The position numbers and the translations under genes are program-made. Positions 52,518-63,200 of a stretch of DNA of 64,000 bases are shown here, in pieces. The notes below the pieces were generated by a model. That model was not told the DNA's origin. It saw nothing but the letters and a program-made list of their open reading frames with translations, and made no database searches. Each line of letters begins with the position of its first letter. Positions within the stretch are counted from its first letter, which is position 1. This DNA comes from Bacillota bacterium (GTDB taxonomy: Bacteria; Bacillota; Clostridia; Lachnospirales; Lachnospiraceae), in assembly GCA_023423045.1 (NCBI GenBank), contig JAFAGA010000024.1, forward strand, positions 1 through 64,000. The letters run 5' to 3'.

Positions 52518-53579
52518 TTAATCGTTGATGCGGCTCCAGTCCAGGATTACTTTTCCGCTAAGCCCTGATTTCATTACCTGAAAGCCTTTCTCATAGTCCC
52601 TGATATCAAAACGGTGGGTAATCACATCATCGATGGACAATCCGCTTTGCAGCATGGTGGACATCTTATACCAGGTTTCATACATTTCTCTGCCATAGAT
52701 CCCTTTGATGGTGAGTCCGTTGAAGATGACCTTATCCCAGTTTATTCTGGTATCAGATTTTTGCAAGCCAAGGAGCGCGATTTTGCCGCCGTGCTTCATA
52801 TTATCAACCATGTCATTAAAGCCGGACTGGTTCCCGGACATCTCAAGGCCCACATCAAAGCCCTCGCGCATTCCAAGTGCTCTCATTACGTCAGTGACCT
52901 TTTCCCTGCTCACATTGATCACGCTGGTGGCGCCTAATTTCTTGGCAAGATCCAGGCGGTAATCATTGACGTCGGTTACAACAACATGCCTGGCACCTAC
53001 ATGGCGGCAGACCGCCGCAGCCATCATGCCGATGGGTCCGGCCCCTGTGATAAGCACGTCTTCCCCTGCCAGATCAAAGGATAGTGCTGTGTGTACGGCA
53101 TTACCGAAGGGATCAAAGCAAGAATAGAGTTCTTCCGATATGGTGGATTCACAACGCCAGACATTGGTACTGGGGATCACCAGGTATTCGGCAAAGGCGC
53201 CGTTGCGGTTGACGCCCACGCCCTGGGTATCCCTGCATAGATGACGGTGTCCTGCAAGGCAATTACGGCATTTGCCGCAGACGATATGGCCCTCACCGGA
53301 GACCAGTTCTCCAACCTGATAACCTTCCACATTATCTCCTACCTCCACAATCTCTCCAACAAATTCATGACCGATTGTCATAGGAACCGGTATTGTTTTC
53401 TGAGACCATTCGTCCCAATTATAAATATGTACATCGGTACCGCAGATGGAAGTCTTGTGAATCTTGATTTTCACCTCATTCTTGCCGGTTGCCGGAATTG
53501 GTACGCGCTTCATCCATAAGCCAGGCTCCGCTTTTTCCTTTACTAAAGCCCACATTGTTTTGCTCTCATTTTCGCCCAT
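52518..53579 (-). CDS. tdh: L-threonine 3-dehydrogenase
   Basis: Zinc- and NAD-dependent dehydrogenase that oxidises threonine to 2-amino-3-oxobutanoate, which Kbl then cleaves. The 353-residue protein has the catalytic zinc site TSICGTDVHIYNWDEW with GHEFVGE, the four-cysteine structural zinc loop (CGKCRNCLAGHRHLC) and the NAD motif GAGPIGMMAA. AAAGGAG is best spaced for the ATG at 53579, not for the one two codons earlier. First gene of the tdh-kbl operon; the 361-bp upstream region is shared with the divergent LacI gene. Confidence 0.96.
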   Translation of the reverse strand: MGENESKTMWALVKEKAEPGLWMKRVPIPATGKNEVKIKIHKTSICGTDVHIYNWDEWSQKTIPVPMTIGHEFVGEIVEVGDNVEGYQVGELVSGEGHIVCGKCRNCLAGHRHLCRDTQGVGVNRNGAFAEYLVIPSTNVWRCESTISEELYSCFDPFGNAVHTALSFDLAGEDVLITGAGPIGMMAAAVCRHVGARHVVVTDVNDYRLDLAKKLGATSVINVSREKVTDVMRALGMREGFDVGLEMSGNQSGFNDMVDNMKHGGKIALLGLQKSDTRINWDKVIFNGLTIKGIYGREMYETWYKMSTMLQSGLSIDDVITHRFDIRDYEKGFQVMKSGLSGKVILDWSRIND

Positions 53580-53940
53580 CAGCATCTCTCCTTTACATAA
53601 TAAATTATTAATGATTTTCGTATTTTAGTATAATAATATACCGGAAACAGGAATTTTGCAAGCAAAATTCTTTGACTGGCGAACACTTTTTGTATATATG
53701 TCCTTGTACAAAAGACAAATGTATTGTATTAATTATGTAATAGGAAAAAAGAAAGATTAAAGCGCATATATTATTATGCCAAAAAGTTTGTGGTTTTTAG
53801 AAGGGCTATATTAAAAAATAAAAATAAAAGCTGCAGTAATAAAAATATATCTATTTTTATTAACTATTGACAATAGGTAATCATCAGGTGTATTCTTATA
53901 TAGACAGAAAGTTAATGCGTATATATTTTTGGAGAGGCAT
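53580..53940. promoter_or_regulatory. Divergent intergenic region between tdh and the LacI gene
   Basis: No gene. For the LacI side, TTGACA (53867-53872), an 18-bp spacer and TATTCT (53891-53896) form a plausible promoter. The region is very AT-rich. No clear tdh promoter or LacI operator was identified. Confidence 0.5.
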
Positions 53941-54939
53941 ATGAAAGTAACAATTGATGATGTTGTTAAAAAGTGCGGGCTGTCCTATGTGACGGTATCA
54001 AGGGTGATAAGCAATGCTCCCAATGTCAGAGAAAGCAATCGCAGGAAAGTGCTGGAGGCTATTGAAGAGCTGGGATATATTCCAAGTGCCGCCGCAAGAA
54101 CGCTTGCTACAGGCAAAACCTATGTAATTGCCATGTTTATCTCGAGTCTGGGTGACGATTATATGAACAGCATTGTGAAGGAAGTCAACGAGCAGCTGTT
54201 AAGCAGGGGTTATTTGCTGACCTTATCCATGTATGACGAGGAGGATAGCCCGGCCAATACCTCCTTTCTCAGTGAGAATCGGGTGGATGGAGCGATATTG
54301 CTGGTTCCGAACCGGGAGAAATATTTTATCGACATATTTAAATCCAAGAAGATCCCTTTTGTAGTAATTGATAACCAGACCATCAATGAGGATATCACCT
54401 CCGTGTTGTCGGATAATATTGCCGGAGGGTATATGGCGACAAAGCATTTGATTGATATGGGACATAAAAGCATCGGCTTCATCGGAGCGGGTGCAGACAG
54501 CCTATCCACTATGGAGAGACAGCTTGGGGCCAATAAGGCTTTAGCGGAAGCCTCCCTGACCCCCTTTGGCATAGTGAACGGAGGCTATGACCAGCTAACG
54601 GGGTATCGGACCATGATGGAATGGAACAGGGAGAAGGGACTGCCCAGTGCAGTATTTGCCTTTGATGACCACATTGCGGTCGGAGCAATCAATGCGATAA
54701 AGGATCTCGGGCTGAATGTGCCGAAGGATATTTCGGTATGCGGCTACGATGACAGCCAGTTGTCCAGGGATTATATGCCTCCGATAACTTCAGTGCGTCA
54801 GGCGTCCGAAGAGATGGCGCTCAGTGCTGTCAGCCGGCTGCTGGCACTAATCGATCACCAGGAGGCTGCATCCTATGCCATGAGATTTCCACCCAGGCTG
54901 GTGATAAAAGCTTCCACTTCAGTTCACAACCAATCATGA
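53941..54939 (+). CDS. LacI-family transcriptional regulator
   Basis: A 332-residue repressor: the N-terminal HTH (TIDDVVKKCGLSYVTVSRVISNAP), the hinge, and a periplasmic-binding-protein-like effector domain (about residues 60-330, with AVFAFDDHIAVGAINAI and SVCGYDDSQLS). It precedes a GH4 glycosidase by 12 bp and a sugar-kinase-like gene, so its inducer is probably a phosphorylated beta-glucoside or amino sugar. GGAGAGG supports the ATG at 53941; a TTG at 53929 is less likely. Confidence 0.92.
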   Translation: MKVTIDDVVKKCGLSYVTVSRVISNAPNVRESNRRKVLEAIEELGYIPSAAARTLATGKTYVIAMFISSLGDDYMNSIVKEVNEQLLSRGYLLTLSMYDEEDSPANTSFLSENRVDGAILLVPNREKYFIDIFKSKKIPFVVIDNQTINEDITSVLSDNIAGGYMATKHLIDMGHKSIGFIGAGADSLSTMERQLGANKALAEASLTPFGIVNGGYDQLTGYRTMMEWNREKGLPSAVFAFDDHIAVGAINAIKDLGLNVPKDISVCGYDDSQLSRDYMPPITSVRQASEEMALSAVSRLLALIDHQEAASYAMRFPPRLVIKASTSVHNQS

Positions 54940-54951
54940 AAGGAGAACCAT

Positions 54952-56238
54952 ATGAAAAAATTTAAAATTGCTATTATTGGTGCAGGAAGCACCTACACCC
55001 CGGAGTTGATTGAGGGGATCATTAACCGCAGCGATGTTCTTCCCGTGACGGAACTGGCATTGATGGATATTGATGAAAGAAAATTGGGGATCGTTGGCGG
55101 ATTATGCAGGAGGATGGTGGAGAAAGCCGGACTTAAGCTGAAGTTCCAACTGACCATGGACTTAACTGAGGCGCTGACAGAGGCTGATTTTGTTCTGGCC
55201 CAGATCAGAGTCGGCAAATTGCCCTGCAGAATTCTGGACGAGAAGATACCGCTAAAGTATGGATTGATCGGCCAGGAGACTACGGGAATCGGCGGATTTT
55301 TTAAAGCTCTGCGTACGATTCCGGTGATGCTTGAGATAACAAGGAAGATGGAAGAGCTCTGCCCTGACGCATGGCTGATTAATTTCTCCAACCCCTCCGG
55401 TATTCTGGCCCAGGCTTTGCAAAATCATACCAGGATTAAGACACTCGGCTTATGCAATGCGCCCATCAATATGTTTGCCGGTGTGGAGGAAGCGTTGGGA
55501 AGAAGTGATCTGGAGATTGAATATGTGGGCTTAAATCATCTGAGTTTTATTACAGGAATTAGAGGCGATGGCAAGGATATGCTGCAGGAGGCGCTTGCTC
55601 AGGGAGTTAACGGCCGCGGAATGAAGAATATCCCGCTGGAGGGCTTCTCCCCGGAACTGATTCAAACTGTTGGCGCGATACCTTCTTCTTACCTGGAATA
55701 TTTTTATTTCCGGGATGATAAACTGAAGCATCTCCTGGAAGAAGAGAAGAGCCGCGGAGAGGTATGTGTGGAGATTGAAGAGCGCCTTCTGGAGCAGTAT
55801 CAGCAGGAGGACCTGGCAGAGAAGCCGAAGGAGCTGGAAAAGCGTGGCGGAGCCCGTTATTCCGAGGCGGCAATCTCCCTGGTGGATGCCATCTATAATG
55901 ACAAGCAGGAGCCCCATGTGGTCAATGTCTTGAACCAAGGGGCTTTGGAGTTTATGGCGGAGGATGATACCGTAGAGATTGCGGCAATCATAGGAAAGGA
56001 CGGGGCCAAGCCGGTTCCTATCCGTAATTTCACTAACCGGCATGTGGTTGAAATTATGCAGACGGTGAAGGCATATGAGCGGCATACGGTAAAAGCGGCC
56101 ATGGACGGAGATGACAAAGAGGCAATCCGGGCGTTGCTGATTCATCCGTTGGTAGGTGACTATAATAAGGCGAAGCTTTGCTATGAGGAGATGAAGGAAG
56201 TTCATAAGGAGTATCTTCCTCAGTTTGGAAGCAAGTAA
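54952..56238 (+). CDS. Glycoside hydrolase family 4 (6-phospho-beta-glucosidase type)
   Basis: A 428-residue NAD- and Mn-dependent glycosidase of the cytoplasm. The N-terminal NAD motif IIGAGSTYTPEL, GQETTGIGGFFKALRTIPV, the metal-binding cysteine in LCNAPINMF and the histidine in LNHLSF are those of GH4. The closest pattern is CelF/LicH 6-phospho-beta-glucosidase. Such enzymes act on sugars delivered by a PTS, but no PTS gene is present here. AAAGGAG precedes the start. Transcribed with the LacI gene upstream and the kinase downstream. Confidence 0.92.
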   Translation: MKKFKIAIIGAGSTYTPELIEGIINRSDVLPVTELALMDIDERKLGIVGGLCRRMVEKAGLKLKFQLTMDLTEALTEADFVLAQIRVGKLPCRILDEKIPLKYGLIGQETTGIGGFFKALRTIPVMLEITRKMEELCPDAWLINFSNPSGILAQALQNHTRIKTLGLCNAPINMFAGVEEALGRSDLEIEYVGLNHLSFITGIRGDGKDMLQEALAQGVNGRGMKNIPLEGFSPELIQTVGAIPSSYLEYFYFRDDKLKHLLEEEKSRGEVCVEIEERLLEQYQQEDLAEKPKELEKRGGARYSEAAISLVDAIYNDKQEPHVVNVLNQGALEFMAEDDTVEIAAIIGKDGAKPVPIRNFTNRHVVEIMQTVKAYERHTVKAAMDGDDKEAIRALLIHPLVGDYNKAKLCYEEMKEVHKEYLPQFGSK

Positions 56239-56276
56239 ATGTGAGAAAATAATACTTTTGACAAAGGAGATGTCCC

Positions 56277-57272
56277 ATGGGAACAGAGTATATCATTGGA
56301 GTGGATGGAGGAGCAACCAAAACGGATTATCTTCTCTTTACAACGGAGGGGAAACTGGTAGATGCCCTGCATCTGGGAACCAGAAGCCATGAGGTATTGG
56401 AGGGCAGCTTTGAAGAAGTGGAAGAGCTCCTTCTGGCTGATCTGGAGCATTTGCTAAAGAAGAATAAGATAGACAAGGACCATGTTGCGGCAGCGGCCTT
56501 CGGACTTGCGGGGATAGATACCCCTGCACAGCTGAGGAGAATCAAGGAGATATTGAATAAGGCTTCCCTGCGCAGCTATGTTGTTGCCAACGATTCTATC
56601 CTGGGAATAAAAGTCGGATGCCCGTCCGGAGTAGGAATATGCTCGATTAACGGAACAGGGACGGTGGCTTCCGGAATTGATGAGAACGGAGAGGTGCTCC
56701 AGGTGGGAGGAATCGGTTTTGCTACCGGTGATTCTGCCGGAGGGTCAATTATTGCTTCCCGGGCAATCAGGGCGGTATACGATTATTATTTCCGATGCGG
56801 AGATGCAACGGTGATGTCGGAGCATTTAATGAAGCTTTTTCAAATCACCGGTCCGGAGGACTTGCTGAATGTCATCAGCGAAAAGTTCTCTTTCAGCAGG
56901 GAATATGATAAAGAAATCATAACAATTCTGTTTGATGCGGCCAATTCCGGGGATGCCGTTGCACAGGAAATTGTGAAGGATATCGCCAGAGAGCTGGCCA
57001 AATCCGTATCAGGGTGCATCCGTCGCCTGCATTTTTCCGGTGTGCCGGAGGTGGTGCTGGCAGGCTCCATATGGACGAAGGCAAAATGTCCGCTATTGTT
57101 ATCTCATTTTAAGGAATGTATCTTCCAATATACGCAGCAATGGGTGGAACCCCAGGTGTTGCAGGTTATTCCTGCGGCGGGAGCCATTATCTGGGCGCTG
57201 GAGATTGCTTGCAATCATCCCGCGACACCGGAGCAGCGTGCGGTGATCTTTGAGAATATGCCGGATTTGTAG
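56277..57272 (+). CDS. BadF/N-acetylglucosamine-kinase-like ATPase
   Basis: A 331-residue protein of the ASKHA fold. GVDGGATKTDYLLF is the phosphate-1 motif, AFGLAGIDTP follows, and SINGTGTVASG is the adenosine/phosphate-2 region. It resembles N-acetylglucosamine kinases of the BadF/BcrA group rather than the radical activators, since no 4Fe-4S cysteine pair is visible. In this operon it probably phosphorylates the amino sugar or sugar handled by the GH4 enzyme. ACAAAGGAG precedes the start. Confidence 0.88.
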   Translation: MGTEYIIGVDGGATKTDYLLFTTEGKLVDALHLGTRSHEVLEGSFEEVEELLLADLEHLLKKNKIDKDHVAAAAFGLAGIDTPAQLRRIKEILNKASLRSYVVANDSILGIKVGCPSGVGICSINGTGTVASGIDENGEVLQVGGIGFATGDSAGGSIIASRAIRAVYDYYFRCGDATVMSEHLMKLFQITGPEDLLNVISEKFSFSREYDKEIITILFDAANSGDAVAQEIVKDIARELAKSVSGCIRRLHFSGVPEVVLAGSIWTKAKCPLLLSHFKECIFQYTQQWVEPQVLQVIPAAGAIIWALEIACNHPATPEQRAVIFENMPDL

Positions 57273-57283
57273 GAGTGTTTGAT

Positions 57284-57324
57284 AAAACCGATGGAGCGTG
57301 TCAGAGCGCAGCCATCGGTTTTTT
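57284..57324 (+). terminator. Terminator of the LacI-GH4-kinase operon
   Basis: AAAACCGATGG/CCATCGGTTTT perfect 11-bp stem followed by TT. Confidence 0.9.
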
Positions 57325-57468
57325 AATTCATTGGGAAATTGCGTCCTATGAATTAAAAAGCCCTCCGGGCAGGATGCGCACTCTGCATGCCTGCGCATAA
57401 ATGCGCAGGGTATTATGTCGGCTGGGCCGACCGCGCTCGGCGCTAGAATGTGCCAAGGCACATTCTTT
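57325..57468. repeat. Dispersed multi-hairpin element, copy B
   Basis: Same six hairpins and orientation as 22464-22607. Most changes keep pairing: the first stem TTTC/GAAA becomes ATTC/GAAT, the last GAATGTGCC/GGCGCATTC becomes GAATGTGCC/GGCACATTC, and TGCGCA-TAAA-TGCGCA gains a closing C-G pair. The GCGCG stem is the exception: it loses one pair. It directly follows a terminator, as copy A does. The rest of 57469-57672 holds a TATAAT (57568-57573) with a poor -35. Confidence 0.85.
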
Positions 57469-57672
57469 ATTCCTCGGCGTGAGGGCCGGCAAGCAGACAT
57501 TTTATTATAGGTATAAATTCTTGATATTGCTGAGAAATAAATACTGGAATAATATGTATGGTTCTAGTATAATTAAAGAATATTGAAGGAAGAGAAAAAG
57601 ATGGATATTGGTGTTTGTAAACCTTATGATAAGCAATGATGGATTAAGATAAGTACAAAAGGAGAGAATGGG

Positions 57673-59235
57673 ATGGGTATGAAGTCGTCAAACAGCAAAA
57701 AAATACAATCCGGGACAAGAAGATTCAATGATGAAAGGGAGAGAACGGCGGTAATTAACCGGACAATTGTGATTGGATATACCATCTTCCTTACTGTGAT
57801 TATTCTGTTCACCAGACTGTTGTTTACAGAAACAGCAGGAGGCCTTAACCGGATTGTTGTAGCCGCAAGCGTTCTGCTGGTTATAGCCAATTGGGTGTTC
57901 TATCTTAGCAATAAGGCATCCCTGAACTATCACCGTTTTGTGATTATAACCTATTTGATGCTTTATACCTTAGGTATGCTTTTCTGTAAGTTTGAATATC
58001 TTCAGTATTCGATATTGGGGATCTATATTATGACCGTGCTTTTTTATCGGGATAAGGAAATGCGTCTCTATATCGCTGCCACGGCAGGGGTTAATATTAT
58101 ATATTTTATAATGCTTTATCATGATACCATCAGGGACAGTGAAATGGACACCTTTAGTGAACTTTCAGCCGGAGAGCAGCTTATCGTCTGGGCTGCCTTT
58201 GCCAAGCTGGTATTCCTGCTCTGTGTTCTTTATACTGCAATCCGCTCTACGGACCGCGGTAAATTGTTTAATGAGGATATGGTAGGAACAGTGACGGATC
58301 AGAAACAGGGACAGCAGGAGATGCTGGAGGCGGTTTTGGAGATCGCCGGGAACATCAGGGAGAATACAGCAAAATCAAGTAGAATTGTTGATGAGTTGGG
58401 AGGTTCCACAAGTATAGTGAATACCGCCATAGGACAGATTGCGGCAAGCACTCAGCTGACTGCTGAAAATATTCAGGAGCAGAATATCATGACCCGGGCA
58501 ATCCAGGAAGCTATCAATGATACGGTACAGCGGTCAAGAAGGATGGTTGATATCGCCGATGAATCCAGTGTTTCCATCGATGGCAGCAGGAAGGTTATGG
58601 ATGAGCTGAGAACGAAAACGGAGAGCATCGCCGGGACGAATCAAAGCATGGTTCAATGCATCAATGAGTTGAGCCTGCGGATGCAGGAGGTCCGGGATAT
58701 CGCTGCGATTATCTTCGGTATTTCCAACCAGACCAATCTGCTGGCCTTGAATGCATCTATTGAGAGTGCGAGAGCAGGGGAAGCCGGCAAGGGCTTTGCG
58801 GTTGTTGCTGACCAGATACGCAAGCTGGCGGAGCAGACAAAAAAATCAACGGAGAACATAGCCAATATTCTTGAAGAATTAAAGCAAAACGTGGACCAGG
58901 TCAATCTTACCGTGGATGAGACAATTAATGCATCCAATGATCAGGGAACGCTAATCTCCGATGCGTTGGAGCAATTCGATAAAATCAGCGGCAATGTGCA
59001 TCTGCTGTCCGACGATATTGACGGAATTGATCATATGCTGCAGGAGCTTGCCGGTTCTAACCACACCATTGTGGAGAACATCGGCCAGATATCAGCTACG
59101 ACGGAAGAGGTCACCGCAAGCACACAGGAGGCTACCGCCATCAGCGAGAAAAACCTGCAGATATCCCGGGAGGCCATAAAACTGCTGGGAGAAGTTATCG
59201 ATACAACCCATCGTCTGGATAAATACATTTCCTAA
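57673..59235 (+). CDS. Membrane-embedded methyl-accepting chemotaxis protein
   Basis: A 520-residue receptor without an extracytoplasmic sensor or HAMP. About six membrane helices fill residues 28-200 and lead directly into the signalling coiled coil, with the tip ISNQTNLLALNASIESARAGEAGKGFAVVADQIRKLAEQ near 350. It may sense membrane state, energy or a hydrophobic ligand. GGAGAG lies upstream of the ATG. It stands alone between the repeat element and a TSUP transporter. Confidence 0.92.
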   Translation: MGMKSSNSKKIQSGTRRFNDERERTAVINRTIVIGYTIFLTVIILFTRLLFTETAGGLNRIVVAASVLLVIANWVFYLSNKASLNYHRFVIITYLMLYTLGMLFCKFEYLQYSILGIYIMTVLFYRDKEMRLYIAATAGVNIIYFIMLYHDTIRDSEMDTFSELSAGEQLIVWAAFAKLVFLLCVLYTAIRSTDRGKLFNEDMVGTVTDQKQGQQEMLEAVLEIAGNIRENTAKSSRIVDELGGSTSIVNTAIGQIAASTQLTAENIQEQNIMTRAIQEAINDTVQRSRRMVDIADESSVSIDGSRKVMDELRTKTESIAGTNQSMVQCINELSLRMQEVRDIAAIIFGISNQTNLLALNASIESARAGEAGKGFAVVADQIRKLAEQTKKSTENIANILEELKQNVDQVNLTVDETINASNDQGTLISDALEQFDKISGNVHLLSDDIDGIDHMLQELAGSNHTIVENIGQISATTEEVTASTQEATAISEKNLQISREAIKLLGEVIDTTHRLDKYIS

Positions 59236-59247
59236 TATGCTTTTTAC

Positions 59248-59286
59248 AGCCCCAGGATGACAACATGTGCATGCCTGGGGCTATTT
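59248..59286 (+). terminator. Terminator after the chemoreceptor
   Basis: AGCCCCAGG/CCTGGGGCT perfect 9-bp stem followed by ATTTCC. Confidence 0.75.
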
Positions 59287-59310
59287 CCTTGAAAAAGGCT
59301 CCGGATTATC

Positions 59311-59340
59311 TTGACATAATCAGGAATGATGATTTATTGT
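59311..59340 (+). promoter_or_regulatory. Candidate promoter for the TSUP transporter
   Basis: TTGACA (59311-59316), an 18-bp spacer and TATTGT (59335-59340). Confidence 0.4.
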
Positions 59341-59397
59341 GGTAATAATGATTTTAAAATATAAATAAAAAATACGCTAGATTACAGGAGAATTACG

Positions 59398-60156
59398 ATG
59401 GACTCATTTTTACTAATGCCGGAATTAAATTCCGTACAATGGATCACAGTGATAATTACAGCTTTTTTTGTAGGTTTTTCAAAAACAGGGATTAACGGAG
59501 TGGTGATGCTTGCAATCCCGCTGCTGGCAGGTACCTTCGGAGGGAAGGATTCTACAGGGATCATGCTTCCCATGCTATTGGTCGGCGATCTGTTCGCAAT
59601 CTGGTATTACCGGCACGATGTGGAATGGAAGAAAGTAATTGCCCCGCTGCCCTGGGCCTTTGTCGGTCTGATTGTGGGGGTATTCCTGGGGAATTATCTG
59701 AACGACAGGACCTTTGTGACGCTGATCGGCATTATCGTTTTACTTTGTCTTGGCATATTGATCTATACAGAGCGAAAGGGCAAGGACTTCCGGGTGCCGA
59801 ACTCCGCCTGGTTCTATATTATGGTGGGAATTCTCAGCGGTTTTGCTTCCATGATCGGCAATGCAGCCGGACCGATCTTCAGCATCTATCTGCTGGCTCT
59901 GGGCTTTAAGAAAAATAATCTCATGGGAACCAACGCCTGGTTCTTCTTTGCCATCAATCTTACAAAGCTGCCGCTTCAGATATTTCTATGGAATAATATC
60001 GGGATGAAATCTTTCAAGATCACACTGATGATGTTCCCCATAATTACCATAGGTGCCATACTGGGCTTTTTAATTTTAAAGAAAATTAATGAGAAATACT
60101 TCCGCTACCTGGTAATTGCCATGACGGCAGCCGCTGCGCTGAGGCTGCTTTTCTAA
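59398..60156 (+). CDS. TSUP (TauE/SafE) family transporter
   Basis: A 252-residue membrane protein with about eight hydrophobic helices in two repeats. Family motifs include GFSKTGINGV near the N-terminus and GFASMIGNAAGPIFSIYLLALG in the second half. TSUP proteins move sulfite, sulfonates or other organosulfur anions, often outward. The TACAGGAGAATTACG ribosome site precedes the ATG. The hybrid kinase gene follows at 60217; whether they are linked is unclear. Substrate unknown. Confidence 0.9.
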   Translation: MDSFLLMPELNSVQWITVIITAFFVGFSKTGINGVVMLAIPLLAGTFGGKDSTGIMLPMLLVGDLFAIWYYRHDVEWKKVIAPLPWAFVGLIVGVFLGNYLNDRTFVTLIGIIVLLCLGILIYTERKGKDFRVPNSAWFYIMVGILSGFASMIGNAAGPIFSIYLLALGFKKNNLMGTNAWFFFAINLTKLPLQIFLWNNIGMKSFKITLMMFPIITIGAILGFLILKKINEKYFRYLVIAMTAAAALRLLF

Positions 60157-60216
60157 ACCGGGGAGTGAGGGAAAGGCCGATTTCTTTTGCGGAATGAACG
60201 GAAAGGACGGAAGAAG

Positions 60217-63200
60217 ATGAAAGTAAAAATAGCGGTTATCCTATGCCTTTTTATCGGAATAATTAATTCCGTGGGCATCTATTTGCTGAACACATTGCCG
60301 GAGAAGAGGGTAGTGAAGGCACAAGAAGGTGTTCTATCCCTGGAAGAATGGAATATGGGTGAAAAAGGGAATATCATCTTAGGCGGAGAATGGGAGTTCT
60401 ATCCCGGCATCATCATTACCCCTGAACAAGGAAAGGATGTATTTGCAGAATATTCCGACCAAAGAAGGATGACGGTTATTTTAAATAAGCATTACGAGGA
60501 AATCGCTGCCGGATTGCCCATAGATAAGGGGACCTTCCGTATGGTAATTCAATTGGGAGAGGATGGCCTCTATGGGATTAATGCCAGGGGGCTTCAGCGA
60601 AGCACCGCAATCTATATGAACGGAACAAGGGTCTGTAATAACGGTGCAAAGAAACAGAAGGGATCGGACGACTCGTATCTCTATCTGTCGCCGGAAGGCA
60701 TTGGGCAGTCAAAAGACCGAAAGATTGAGCTGGTAATCCAGTTTCATGGTGTTGGGCCAGGGCAGGAGAAAATTCCGCCCATGGATTTTGGAAGAGCGGA
60801 CAGCATTATGAGATTACATGATTTATATATCGGTATTGATGCCCTTATGTTCGCCGGATTTTTTGTCCTGGGAATTCTTTTCTTATGGAGCTATTTTTAT
60901 AATAAAAAGCAAAAATACGGCCTATTTCTTAGTCTATTTTTATTATTACAGTCTCTTCATACCTTAACGGAAAGTGAAAGGCTGTTTTTCCTGATAATGC
61001 CTCCTCCAAGGAACATGCCGCTTTTTTATCGATTCCAGGTTCAACTGGTCTATTTATCAGTGTTTTTTCTTATGATGGCTGTTTATTATCTGCTTCGAGC
61101 CTATGTGGCGAAAAGGATGGTTATCTTTTTTAGTATCCTTCTATTGGTGATTGGCCCGTTGTTCCTTTGGGGGCTGTTCGGGATCAGCCGGATATACGGA
61201 ATGACCCTTCAGCATCACAAACTAATTATAATTGTGATTCTAATATCAGCCAACTTCTATATTCTATGGGTTATGGTGAAATCGCTGATTAAGGGGGTAG
61301 AGGGGGCGGAGTATGTCATGATATTCACCGCCGCCTTACTGTACTATGCACTGACACAGACTCTTAATTTTCTGTTCGGAATCAATATTCAGAAGATACC
61401 GGCGTTTTTGTTTCTGATTATGGTGATCTGCATGACTCTGTATATCAATTACCGTCTCCAGGTTACTCTGACACAGGTTGACCATTTATCCTATCAACTG
61501 ATGCAAAAGGATCGGGATAAGGACCAGCTTTTAGCCAGAACGTCCTGGGAGATGAAAAAACTGGTGAATGATACCATTACTATTTCAGAGGAGCTTTTGG
61601 CGGAGGCTGAGAGTCCGGCAGCCCTGATCCGGAAGGAGGAGCTTCTGAAGGTCAATCTGGAAAGCTGGCATATTGACAGTATCCTGGAGGAACTGATGGA
61701 GACCTTTGGAGAACAGCCGAAGAATATGGAATGTTTTCCTGAACCCGTGGATGAAGCTGGTTTTACAGAACTTTTAGACGAGGTCAATCTGCTGCTTCCT
61801 ATCAGGGGATCGGTTGATATGAAAAGACAACTGCCCGAGGAGTTTCCGGTCTTTCTTGCGGATAGGAGAAAATTGAAGGAAATTCTCTACTATTTGCTGC
61901 ATAATGCCGTTAAATTTACCCATTGGGGAGAGATTGAGATACGGATTGAAGCGGCTTGGGAAAAGGCGCACATCACAGTGAGGGATACGGGGATAGGAAT
62001 TGATCGAGTGCAGTTAAACGCAATATTTACTGCCTTCTACCAGGGGAAAAACAGGGAGGAAGAGTCAGAGGGGCTTGGTCTTGGGCTAACCATAGTTAAG
62101 AAGCTGGTTGAATTGCAGGGAGGAGAAATATGGGTTGTATCGGAACCCGGCAAAGGGTCTGCTTTCACCTTCAGCCTTCCTTTGGCGGAGAAGGAACAAG
62201 AGACAATTGCTCGGGGCGGCAGCCTTACTGTAGAGGAGGGCGGGGTAGCAGCTTCGGCATTAAAGAAGAGAAAGCCGATACAGAAAGAACAGAACAAGCC
62301 TCTGGTGTCTGGCAAAGAAGTAATTCTTGCAGTTGAGGGAGTGCTTTCTGCCCAAGAGGAACCAGGGAGGCTGGCGGAGACCTTGGGGTATCCTGTTGAA
62401 ACAGTCGAAAGCGGCGGAGAAGCCCTGGAATATATTAAGAGGAATCCTGTGGATCTGGTGCTTACAGATTTGATACTCAGCGACATGTCAGGCTATGAGC
62501 TTTGTCAGGAGCTTCGGGAGACATACAATATCTCGGAGCTGCCCATCATCATTCTGGATGAAAAGGGCCGTGCAAAGGATATGCAGAGGTCCTTTCAATC
62601 AGGAGCCAGTGATTTTTTGATGAAGCCTGTTGTTCCGGAGGAACTGAAAGCAAGAATTGAGGCACGGCTTTTGGCCAAGAAATCGGCAGAGGGAGCGGTG
62701 ATGAAGGAGCTGAAGAACCTGCATGCCCAAATCATGCCTCATTTTCTGTACAATACCTTGAATACCATTATCGGCTTAAGTTATAAGGATACGGAAAAGA
62801 CCTGCGAGGCTTTGCAGCATTTATCCACCTACTTCCGGGCCAAGCTGGATTTTTCCAGTTATAATTCCTTTGTTCCCTTGGACAGAGAGATTGAACTGAT
62901 GAAGGCATACCTGGCAATCGAGAAGATGCGTTACAATGACCGTCTGGAAGTGATTTATGATATTGATGAATCCATCCACTTTATGATTCCGACCCTGACA
63001 CTGCAGCCTCTGGTGGAAAACGCCGTACAGCATGGAATTACCGGCAAAAATAACAAGGTAACCATTCGAAGCAGCATACAGAGGGACACGGACGGCGGAT
63101 ATATTATTAAAATATCGGATAATGGTCCTGGAATTCCGGAGGAGAAGCAACAAGAGCTCCTAACCGGAGAGTACCACCGGATCGGCTTCTCCAATGTTGT

